Shown here: positions 13,401 to 25,400 of the stretch, in pieces
Layout: the number at the start of each line of letters is the position of its first letter
Position numbering within the stretch: the first letter of the stretch is position 1
DNA from: Nematostella vectensis
Taxonomy: Eukaryota > Cnidaria > Anthozoa > Actiniaria > Edwardsiidae
Reading direction: 5' to 3'
Length of the DNA stretch: 64,000 nt
Assembly (NCBI RefSeq): GCF_932526225.1
Contig: NC_064038.1
Span: forward strand, 5,068,741 to 5,132,740
Translations under genes and position numbers: made by a program
Notes under the pieces: generated by a model
What the model was told of the DNA's origin: nothing
Database searches by the model: none
The model's input: only the letters and a program-made list of their open reading frames with translations

Positions 13401-16400
13401 GCAGTACCATACAGACTGATGGTCCAACCATTACATACCTTGTCAACACCTCCCTCCTGGTACACTGACCAGGCAGTACCATACAGACTGATGGTCTGGC
13501 CATTACATACCTTGTCAACACCACCCTCCTGGTACACTGACCAGGCAGTACCATACAGACTGATGGTCTGGCCATTACATACCTTGTCAACACCTCCCTC
13601 CTGGTACACTGACCAGGCAGTACCATACAGACTGATGGTCTGGCCATTACATACCTTGTCAACACCTCCCTCCTGGTACACTGACCAGGCAGTACCATAC
13701 AGACTGATGGTCTGACCATTACATACCTTGTCAACACCTCCCTCCTGCTACACTGTCCAGGCAGTACCATACAGACTGATGGTCCGACCATTACATACCT
13801 TGTCAACACCTCCCTCCTGGTACACTGACCAGGCAGTACCATACAGACTGATGGTCTGGCCATTACATACCTTGTCAACACCTCCCTCCTGGTACACTGA
13901 CCAGGCAGTACCATACAGACTGATGGTCTGGCCATTACATACCTTGTCAACACCTCCCTCCTGGTACACTGACCAGGCAGTACCATACAGACTGATGGTC
14001 CAACCATTACATACCTTGTCAACACCTCCCTCCTGGTACACTGACCAGGCAGTACCATACAGACTGATGGTCCAACCATTACATACCTTGTCAACACCTC
14101 CCTTCTGGTACACTGTCCAGGCAGTACCATACAGACTGATAGTCCAACCATTACATACCTTGTCAACACCTTCCTCTTGGTACACTGACCAGGCAGTACC
14201 ATACAGACTGATGGTCCAACCATTACATACCTTGTCAACACCTCCCTCCTGGTACACTGACCAGGCAGTACCATACAGACTGATGGTTTGGCCATTACAT
14301 ACCTTGTCAACACCTCCCTCCTGGTACACTGACCAGGCAGTACCATACAGACTGATGGTCTGGCCATTACATACCTTGTCAACACCTCCCTCCTGGTACA
14401 CTGACCAGGCAGTACCATACAGACTGATGGTCTGGCCATTACATACCTTGTCAACACCTCCCTCCTGGTACACTGACCAGGCAGTACCATACAGACTGAT
14501 GGTCTGACCATTACATACCTTGTCAACACCTCCCTCCTGGTACACTGTCCAGGCAGTACCATACAGACTGATGGTCCGACCATTACATACCTTGTCAACA
14601 CCTCCCTCCTGGTACACTGTCCAGGCAGTACCATACAGACTGATGGTCTGGCCATTACATACCTTGTCAACACCTCCCTCCTGGTACACTGACCAGGCAG
14701 TACCATACAGACTGATGGTCCGACCATTACATACCATGTCAACACCTCCCTCCTGGTACACTGACCAGGCAGTACCATACAGACTGATGGTCTAACCATT
14801 ACATACCTTGTCAACACCTCCCTCCTGGTACACTGACCAGTTAGTTCCGTCAAGACTGTAGCTGATTTTAAAGCCTGTGATCCATTGATCTCCTCCGTGT
14901 CTTCCCTGTGTGGCTACTTTGGTGACTATTACAAGTCGCTTCAGGTCAATCTGTATCCGTTCCCCAAATGCTAATCCTTGTGCTATCCAGGCTCCTAAAC
15001 CAACGACTAGGTTCAAGCGTGCGTGCTTTCCCGTAGACATGGAGCTGTGATAAGAGCTCTGGGTGATTTGGTCGTCTTTGATTCTGCCATCTTCCATCCC
15101 AAGTGCTCGAGCTTCCTCTGTTAAGATTACATTGAGCCTCATCAGTATGATTCAATGCATCACGATTTAAATGCCTCTGTTATTACATTTCCATTAGAAT
15201 GTTAGTACTATTGAAATATACAAATTGACTCGTCGGCCTTCAATTTAGAAAATAATTTATTCTGTTTATGTCATACTTATGTCGCAATTCTCTCCGATAA
15301 ATCCATCATGGCAGACACACGTGTAGGTATCGTCGGGCTTGCTGGTGTGACATGTTCCATTCTTACACGGCTTGTGCTCACATGCGCTCTGCAAGATGTA
15401 CAATTATTGTGTCAAGAGCCTGTCAGGAATATTATTATACGACGGCTTTGACAACGAGATTGAAAAAAAAAAAGAATGCGGCTCGGTTGTGGCTTGGTTG
15501 AAAACAGCTGAAATGTTTCAGACAGAACGCTATTTCACGTGCTACTACGGAATATTGAATAAAATTCCATTGTTTTCTGCTGTTGTCGTCCATGTTGCCG
15601 TTGTCGTTTCTTCAAGGTCGCTGGTGGTTACAGCATTTTGATGTCATTTTGCGTCTGAAGTCTTGACTGAAATCATTTTTTCGTTATAAAGACAAAACAA
15701 AAAATGGACCTAACTTTGCTTGAGCCTCTATCATTTATCAATCGACTCAGAACTTAGAATAGATTTTCCCTGATAAATTTCTGTAAAGACATGAGAAAAC
15801 ATCCTCGGGGACACTGGGCGATGCAGGAAACCGAATCGAGAGTATGCGCGAAGACGAAAAAGACATCTTCCCTCTCCTTTCTTACGTCTTCTCGCGGGGA
15901 CACTGGGCTATGCAGGAAACCGAATCGAGAGTACGCGCGAAGACGAAAAAGACGTCTTCCCTCTCCTTTCTTACGTCTTCTCGCGGGGACACTGGGCAAT
16001 GCAGGAAACCGAATCGAGAGTACGCGCGAAGACGAAAAAGACGTCTTTCCTCTCCTTTCTTACGTCTTCTCGCGGGGACACTGGGCAATGCAGGAAACCG
16101 AATCGAGAGTACGCGCGAAAACGAAAAAGACGTGTTCCCTCTCCTTTCTTACGTCTTCTCGCGGGGACACTGGGCGATGCAGGAAACCGAATCGAGAGTA
16201 CGCGCGAAGACGGAAAAGACGTCTCCCCTCTCCTTTCTTACGTCTTCTCGCGGGGACACTGGGCGATGCAGGGAACCGAATCGAGAGTACGCGCGAAGAC
16301 GAAAAAGACGTCTTCCCTCTCCTTTCTTTCGTCTTCTCGCGGGAGCACTGGGCGATGCAGAAAACCGAATCGAGAGTACGAGCGAAGACGAAAAAGACGT

Positions 16401-19400
16401 CTTACCTCTCCTTTCTTACGTCTTCTCGCGGGGACACTGGGCGATTCAGGGAACCGAATCGAGAGTACGCGCGAAGACGAAAAAGACGTCTTCCTTCTCC
16501 TTTCTTTCGTCTTCTCGCGTACTCCCGCTTCCGTTCCCCTAGTTGCCCCGGGTCCCCGAGGATGAGGAAAAATAAACGAATAACCTTACAGCGCATCCTG
16601 AATACCGGTCACGCAACCGAGACCCGTCTCGTTACCTGCCTGTTCCGGCGGAGAGCAATATGTATGTAGGAATAGTATGGCCGCGCGCGGGGAATGGGAA
16701 CAAAGGATTGGAAGAGAGGAGTTTCCTTCCGATTCTTCCCATTCTATGTGCGGTTTTAATCGTCACTCGCTTTCTATTTGCACAGAAATCTTTCCCACGA
16801 AGTTGTATATTTTTTGTTGATAGCACGCTGTGATGTCATCTGTGGATTCTTAAAGAACAGTGTGTTGTAATTTGTGACGGCAAATTTAAACAATTTAGCA
16901 ATGATGAAATTGCTTCTTTCTAGTTGGCTTTGATTCTTTCAATTACATTGGCTTTTAGTTTGGAATCATAATCAAGTTAGTGCATTACGGCACATATTTT
17001 TGGTATGTTTGCTCCACTATAAAATGTTCTGCAGATTCGTATGATATTGTATTTTTCAATAGCCAGCTTTGCTCTTGTGAAAACTGTAAATCTTCCCCCA
17101 TGAGTAGTAAACTAGTAAATTGTACGGAGACCCCTTAATAAACGAGGCAGAATTCCTAAATAGAAATGGATAACTAATCTTAAGTCATGTTATTTACTCA
17201 CGATTATTTACTGATTACTGATGTAGTAAATTTAATCGTGCCATAGAACTGTCATTTTCTGCTTGTTGCTGTATTTCTCAAGCAAGCTAAATTATTCAAC
17301 AGATAACAAAACAATACACAAAAACAGAGTTGGGCTACCAGGTGATTTCTCTAGACGACTAAGCTATATCGATAGCGCATTTTTCATAAGTTTCCCGTAC
17401 TTTTTAGCACTCTTCGTAAACTATGTGGTTTTATAGGTATCGATCGTGCATGTGAAAATCGTTGTTTAATCATTGTATATCAGTGTGGTTTGTTTATTAA
17501 TTGTGTAAGCAAAATAAACTCGTAACTAAGCAAACAAATGCCACATCTTAAATAATTCATAAATCCAAGTATTAAATTTCAGTTCAGTGTAAATTAAACT
17601 TTATTTTGTCAATATAACTAAGGCATACTAAACAGTATTTTTACTTCATTCAAACTTTTTTTAAATAATTTTTAATCTTGCTCGTGCAGTTTACCCAGCT
17701 TAGCCCCGATTTCAAAACCTTCAAATAGAAATAAATATACAAGACTAGTACAGTGATTTTTTTATCCTGCCCAAAAAGTAGTTAAAAGCAGCGTGCAAGA
17801 TCCTGGCTTTTGTTGATCGAAAACGTAACATAACAAAACGCAAAATTGAAAATACGAAATATAGACTTTTATTGACTTATTTACTTGCTCTGTAACAGAT
17901 CATTTTTAAAATACATTGGATACTTTGAAATAATGTCGTACCTTCATTTCATAATGGTCTGAGGTGGAGTTGGGCTGGTACTTCTCGTCTGGGCAGCTGT
18001 ACTTATCGACAGACAGTAATTCGCACCAAAACTTCAAGCTCGAGTCAGCAATGGCCGCCACATTGACAGACAAACACTCCAAGACGTCAAGACACCTCAT
18101 CCAGCAAGAAAGAGCATCGCCTTCGAAACTACGAGAGATGATCGGCCCTTCCAGATACGAAGAGCTGTTCTTAATGAAGTTACCGAAAGAAAAGTCAAAT
18201 TCCGAGTTTCTTTGCTTCCCTTTAGAAGTTCCTTCTATTAAGAAGGGCAGGAAAGCCAAGATGAAGAAAATATAAAAAGTGAAACGTAGAATTTGCAGGA
18301 ATAACATGCCGACCAATTTCTAAAAAAATATGTTTTTGAGAAACTTCTTATTTCGATTTAAAAGCTTTCGTTAATTATTAATATGTCGCTGCTTTGAATG
18401 ATTCGCTGAGAATGATAATTTGTTTTCAAAAAAGTTTATTGTCTTGTTATTTGTGTCGAACAAACTTAAAGATGTTCGTGATAGACTCCGTATATTGATC
18501 TTAAGCATTTCGTGAATAATTAATTCGTCGGTTCTGAATAATTCACTGTGTCATTAGGAACAATTCGCCGTCAACTGTTTTTGATCTCCCCCGTTACTTT
18601 TCACATTATTTGGGCTATCGCAAACTTTTAAATCATTGTTTATTCAAGTATGGGATTTGTGATCATGATAACATCAATTCTTATTTTATTTCTTTTTAAG
18701 ATATATTTTTCAATTTTATCCACCTAGATTTTGATTTAATTTTACAACTTTTTTTGTTTTCACATTATGCCGCGGGTGTCCAAATTCCTTGGCAAAACTG
18801 TCTTTTAAGCAAGTTCCTACTTCAACCAATAGATTCTTGCATAGCTCTGCAACTGTGTCACTATAATATGGTGATTTAATAAAATATGAACCTGCTTTTG
18901 TTATCTAGGCTTACTTTTTTCTTGTTTTTAGTTGGTGTAAATGACAAATTTTAAATGGCGAGTCCAAAAAGAATCTATTTCTATCGGCTAATTGAATCAC
19001 TGAGAAACTTTCAATCAAATATAACCAATAAAGTACCAGACTTCATTTGTGGATGGTTATTTTGAAGTTGTAATTTTTGCAAATAAACCATTGTATTTTC
19101 AACTAATAACAAAGGAGAAGTTGATCGACATTCTTTAAGTTTATTTTTAATTTATTCATGGCGACGCTTATTATCTCGCACCACAATAATCCATGTAAAC
19201 TCTTTTACAGCTTTACGATTCTACCGTCACACGGGGACGCAAGTCGCTTACAACCAGGGGCGTACGCAGCCTATAGGCCTGCAGTCACTGGACTGTAAAA
19301 AAATTCGGCTTCCTTATTTGCATAACGAGGGATAAAAATCAAATGTCTACTCATTTATTTTTATGTACGTAGTTTTATATATATGGTGAGGAGAAAAACT

Positions 19401-22400
19401 TTAAATCTTAATCATAACATACTGTTATGTCGTTCAGCGCCATGCGACGACTGATTTCCTATCTATAAAATATATAATACAATCTGGGACTGAGGTCGCC
19501 CATGGTTATTCGCTAAGGGGGGGTTGCAGCCGTTTGGATAAATCAGTTGGTGTAACTGAAAGGTATAATAACTTTATCACAATTCGTTTCCAGTAGTTAT
19601 GCCAGTATATATTTATACATTGTTAAGTGTAGTGTGCATCGGCCGACATACTGTAATTTAGCTTATGCTACAAAAGTATGAATAAACGATTATTATTATT
19701 ATTATATTATTATTATCTCAGATCGAGGATGAAAGAGGATCGCGTTGTAATAAAGTCTGACGTATTGACGCCAAAAGCGGGAGCTATGAGATCTTCACGG
19801 GAATGCGGGATGAGGGGCCACGCCCTCATCCAGCTTCTGAATGCTTTGACTGCAACTTTGTAAAATCCTGCGTACGTCCCTGACAACGTATCACATATTC
19901 AAGTATCTAACTCCTTAGGGTTGTGTCTGCCGCGTCAGTCGTATCCGTTGTATGAACGAGTTCACCCACTGCGCAAATACAACTCAGTGCTGTCTCGGGT
20001 TTTCTTTTGTTTCCACATGTACCCTCCGCTTCTTTCGCAATAAAAGCCGCGAAGCACTGGCCCTATTGACAGGTTTCTGCTTGGGTTTCCACATGTCGTA
20101 CCTTCCGCTTCTGTTGCAATAAAAGCCACGAAGCAAAGGGCCTATTGACGGGTTTCTGCTTGGGTTTCCACATGTCGTACCTTTTGCTTCTGTTGCAATA
20201 AAACCCGCAAAGCACTGGGCCTGTTGAAAATATCACGTTGCGCGCCTTTAATGGGAAACATGGTGTCAAAAACCACGCTGGGCTTTAGATGCGAACATGC
20301 GCTGCGCACTAATTTATTTGTATGGATAGGTTGTGCAATAAAGTGAAGTAAAGTAAGAAAATAATGTGAAAAGGCGAACGAATTTTCTTTTACTGGCTGT
20401 TCAACAAAGATAATTCATTTGTATAAAGAGCTTGGAAAAGTCAAGTGACGCCGGAAAAATATGATAGCTCATTTCTGATTTATTATTCTTCTCTTTTTCT
20501 TTCACTCATTTCAGAAAACGATTCAGCCAAATCTTTTTTAAAGTGTCTTATATTCCTATTTCTCTTGAGTCTGGAAACTCTTGTGATCCTTGTTTTTTTA
20601 CCCTCTAAACGTTACTGTGTAGTGTTCGTGGCAAAAGCTGATTTAGTATCCAAGTTCCCGTGGTTAACCTATGCTACTTCTGATCAATCTTCCAGCTCTC
20701 AACTCTCCCAGCCATGTGAACGCGGCCTAATGGCGCTGTGTGCCCTCGGTCTGGTGACGGGAGACTCGGCGCTAGCAGGGGCTGCACTCGGGGAACTGAT
20801 GAAGCTTGGAGGAGAAGGTATCACAATATCTTGACAAAGTAGAAACACTATGGAGTTGGTTGTTTAAAATCAAAATTTGGAACACGTATTTGAAGAACTC
20901 AAGTCACATAAGCCCCCCTCCTTCCTTAAAGCCCCCCCCCCCCTCCCCCACCCACCCTCAAGATTATAACGCACCTAGCGTGACACAATACCAGGTCTAT
21001 CAACGTGTATTTAATGTTTATATCAACGAGTCACTTTCTTTTTCCGTGTAAATATAAACAAACGGCACAGAAGCCATATACCGGGAATACGCCTCTCTCT
21101 ACATAAGCCTCCTTTCTTCGGGACGAAAGATAAGTATTAAAATGAAAATTTAAACTAAAATTTTGCTGTAAACGTCAAATATATTTCTATAACTTAATCC
21201 AAAGCACAATGTATAGTGTATGGCAGCCTCTTCTTCGGAAAAAAGAAAGCCGCTGGTTCTTTTAGCAGTTTTTAACCCAAACACAATGTATAGTGTAGTG
21301 AGTATATTACTTGTGTTGTTATCGTCTTACTATTTCGAATTGCTATTATCTCTAGGTAATAAAGACCTGCATTACGAGATCTGCTATCTTTTCTCAAGAT
21401 TCTACACTCTTCAGGTGTGTATCTAAGGATTAAGTGTTAAGATTTATTGCGGTTGTTGTATCCTCTAGTGTGATTTTCATTACCTACCCTGCTTGCTCAA
21501 AAATTTAACCTTGAATACCCCTTTTTAAACACTTTTTTTAGAAACGTTCGAAGAAACCTCAGTGTGGTAAATGATTTGCACAAACTGGAGATCTCAAAAG
21601 ACATGCTCTAACACATACTGAAGAAAAGGCACATTAGTGTCCTCAGTGTGGTAAATGCTTTGCACTGGTTGGAACCCTCGAACGCATTCTCTTACACAAA
21701 TAGGAGAAAAGCCACATCAGTGTCCACAATGTGGTAAATGCACAAACTGGACACCTACAAAAAACTTTTACTTTAGAAGATCTCCGACAACCTATCATTT
21801 CATAAAAGGCAGAAGGTAGAGTAAAAAAGCTAAGGTAAAAGGTGTCTGATAACCATTTGATATTAACCCCCTGCCGCTTTTTCCACAGGGTGACCCTCGC
21901 CTCGGTCTTCGTCATATTGTCAAGGCTGTCCATCGGTAAGACCACGTGACACTAGCAAAGATAAAGTGACACTTGTTAAAGCCCGCGGCAGCATGAAGCT
22001 ATAGGGCTGGAATTATTCAAGTTACCAATACGTTTTTCTATCGTCAAGATAGCGCCATCTATTCTTCGTACAATTTGCAACAGTTGGACCTTAGAGGTTA
22101 TTCGACCTTTTTACAGTACGTTTTCGTGTCATGTGTTTAGGCACCCGGACCGTGCGGAATTATGGGATCAGCTGGCGGCCTTTATCGTACAAGTCTGTCC
22201 TGACGATCTGCAGGTAAGTCTCACGGGATTTATGCGCATGGTTTGAGATTTCTGGCCCATTTTGGGCTTTTTTTACGATTTCTTACCGCCCTGCTAACAT
22301 TCGTTTCAATTCCCAATTCTAAGCATGCTATTAGGACATGGCTAGCCATTTCCAGTCAGAATCATCGCACTTTTTTCTCTTTTTGTTCATGAATAACCTA

Positions 22401-25400
22401 AACAAATAGGTCAAAATCAAAGCAGCTCGTCGTTGATCTACTGGACAGACGCGTAAAGCTTTTTCCGGTTAGAATCAGTCCTAGTCTACTCAGTAGCCGC
22501 TTTTAATGTCACGCACGCCTTCCCACTAGCTTGTCGGGGAGGCATGCGTGACACTATGAGTGGCTGTTCAGCAGGCGTTGGTCTGGCCCGACTTGCACGA
22601 AAGTGCTTTTATTTCCGGCTGTAACGCAAAGTCAAGAAGTTATCACTTGACTTATACAGAAGACTTGAATGGCATTTCTTGACTTTGTTGTGTTTTTCCC
22701 GTTTCTTGTAGGCGGCTTCACGCTGTGCAGAGGGTACAGTAAAGCTCGATCCTGTCACTGATGGGGTAAGGATTGTCAACAGGGTTTTCGAGCCTAATGA
22801 AAGTATTGAGGTTGGCCCTGTCAGCCGCCACTTCATCCTGGCAAGTTATGGGGAACATCAAAAAGGCAGAAGCCACCATTTCATCCTAGCATATTTATGG
22901 GGAACATAAAAAAGGCAGAAGACGCCACTTCTTCATCCTAGCATAGTTATGGGGAACATTAAAGAGGCAGTAGCCGCCACTTCTTCATCCTAGCATAGTT
23001 ATGGGGAACATTAAAGAGGCAGTAGCCGCCACTTCTTCATCCTAGCATAGTTATGGGGAACATTAAAGAGGCAGTAGCCGCCACTTCTTCATCCTAGCAT
23101 AGTTATGGGGAACATCAAAAAGGCAGTAGCCGCCACTTGTCTAGCTTTCCAACACATACTGTAGCAACCCTCGCTCATTGCACCCTTTTAGTGGAAGGTT
23201 TCAAGGTTTATTAAACTAATAACAATACAAATTTATCTGGATTTGCTTGCAGGTAGCTAAGGCTATTCGTGGCCAACAGAGCTTTACATCATTACACCAG
23301 TTACATTTCAACATAAAAGACAATAATCCAGTATCTTTGATCAATTGCTCAGTGCGAGATACTCTGTCACTTTGCCAAATTTCATAGATGTTTCACAAAT
23401 CTTTGTTACATCAAACTTCATGTAGCCCATCAATATGGTTAGGGTAAGGGTAAGTGTCTAGGGACACACTATATTGATGGCTACATGAAGTTCCAACCTT
23501 TTTCCACAGACAAACCGCACTTTATATCCTGCGAGTATCTTGGGTTCAGGCACACTACCCACCACAGGCGACCCGCCCCTCGACGCTTCAAATCTAACAT
23601 CGCGTTCAACGTACGCTCTGCGTGCTTCCCAGAAGGCTCTGCGCATGTACCCTGGACACGTGACCAACTGGGCTGTTTTTGTCTGCTGTAACTGCCAATG
23701 GTATTGCAGTAGAGAGCGTGACTAGCGAGAAAGGTTTACACCGCCTGGCTCTGAAGTTATCAAGATATGTCAGTGCTAAAGGTACCATAGACCCGCGGGT
23801 TTGTCGTTCGACCTTCTTTAGAAGCAGATTAACCGACAGACGTAGGGACAGGGAATTCAAAAGGTTGGAGTATTATGTTGGACTTTTCCCTAAAAACTGT
23901 TTGAGTGATTTCGCTGACATTCGCTTCGTCTAAGCGACTCTTTCTTCAGACGCAGACCACGTCACATTCATGCAGAGTTTATATTTACAAATAACTATTC
24001 CAAATAACTTTGCATTCGGAAATTGTATCGTAACCCGAAGCGCTTCATGGGTGTAAATAAATGGCTGAATCCTATTATCTGAAAGCCATGCAAATATTCA
24101 CAGGAACATGAACAAGAATTTTATGGTTTTGAAGCCTGGGAATATTTTTATTTACGCTTATTTGCTCATTTATTTGATACCCACGAAGCACTGCGGGTTA
24201 CGATTCATGGAACTCTTGAGTGCAACCTTATTTAAAATAGGCGTATATTAGACAGATATAAAGGAAGACAGTTTGAACGGCCAGACGGATTGGCAGACAC
24301 ACGAGTGAACAGATAAACGGACAAACAGACACATAGACATACAGATGATGAAATAAACCAATGGAAAGAGGGATGGTTCGAGAAACGGAAGAATGAGGAG
24401 AACCACTTTGACCTTATTCCCTCTCTTCATTCAGCTTCTCAAGAAAAAGACGATCTCCTACAGAGCCTCGGTACCAGGCCTTCAGGTTCTCACGCGTCGC
24501 TTGCTGACGCTGTCTACAAGTGGACCCTGCTTCACACGGGCTACTGCTTGCTGAACTGCGGGCTCATGCAGGAAGCTTTGCAGCACTGTGAACAAGTAGG
24601 TGGCGCTTTTTATAGTTTTACTTTTGCAGTCACTTCTTTTGCCTCTTCCGATTTAAGGTAAGAATTAACAGGAGTCACCTGTTCTGTTATTGTAATATTG
24701 TTCTGTTACACATGACAAGTATGTACTGTCAATTGTAACAATTTATATCTTCAATTGTACTATTGTATTTCGTTGTGTCTTGTACTATTCCATTTTGCTG
24801 TGTCTCAATTCTTGTAGAATTGTTAAGGTTTAATTGGACGTTTTCCAGACTCGGTTTCCTGTACGAAAGCAAATCTTTGCCAGGTCCTGGTCTGTTTACA
24901 GCCGTCTAACTGCTATTTTGTATTAAATAACTGCATCCAAGCCCTTGATCCTAAAATATTTTGCTTATCGTAAAACGAAAAGTTCAAAAGTTGCAATAGA
25001 TGGCAACAAACTCACACCTTCCAAAGCCTCTCTTTCGTGCTCAAATTGCAGCTTAGACTGAAGAATTAGTTGAAACAACAGACACTTCCCATTTAAACCT
25101 CAGGTCCTTGCTGCATATAGCGATGTTCCTCAGCTATCAACCGATGTTCACTTCCTCAAAGCTCAAGTATTACTGCAGATGGGGGACTCGCTGGAGACTG
25201 GGCTAAACTCGCTTCAGGCCTCCGTACTGTCGAGTCCACACCACTCTGCGCATGCGTGGCAGGTAGGAAAGTCATAAACGCTGTCTTTGTCAGCCGCCAT
25301 CAGTATATCCTAGCAAAATATCCATTTCAATCGGCTAATTTGTAGAAGCTATTGGACTATTTTCTATTGAATTTAGTAAATGAATTATAAAACTGTGTTT

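Larger units (their letters stand above)
11926..18790 (-). repeat. Segmental duplication copy A (PAN-EGF-F5/8C unit) inside a TTC37 intron
   Basis: Homologous to 44705-51640 (copy B) and 52203-55588 (copy C). The left edge is GACCCGCGCGATAAAACATG at 11926. The right edge fades after ATGCCGCGGGTGTCCAA near 18785. Relative to B it lacks the block 44945-45820 holding the last F5/8C exon, and it carries larger repeat arrays. The unit lies antisense to TTC37. Confidence 0.85.

Noticed and set aside
12185-14806. CRISPR-like array
   Set aside because: Units are contiguous 72-bp copies with no unique spacers, in an animal intron.
12067-14853. A 928-residue minus-strand ORF of 24-residue repeats (and similar ORFs at 13748-14761, 45821-46918, 53315-54100)
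   Set aside because: It is a by-product of a 72-bp tandem repeat that leaves several frames open at once. The real coding part is only the F5/8C exon at the array edge.
15791-16669. Long overlapping ORFs with RKRRLPSPFLRLLAGTLG-type repeats
   Set aside because: They follow from the 89-bp minisatellite and occur in all three phases. No paralogue keeps them.
23687-23709. A tiny intron (GTAACT...GCAG) in TTC37 instead of a frameshift
   Set aside because: It would be only about 22 bases, too short for normal splicing, and the sequence across it reads as family-like protein after a one-base change.
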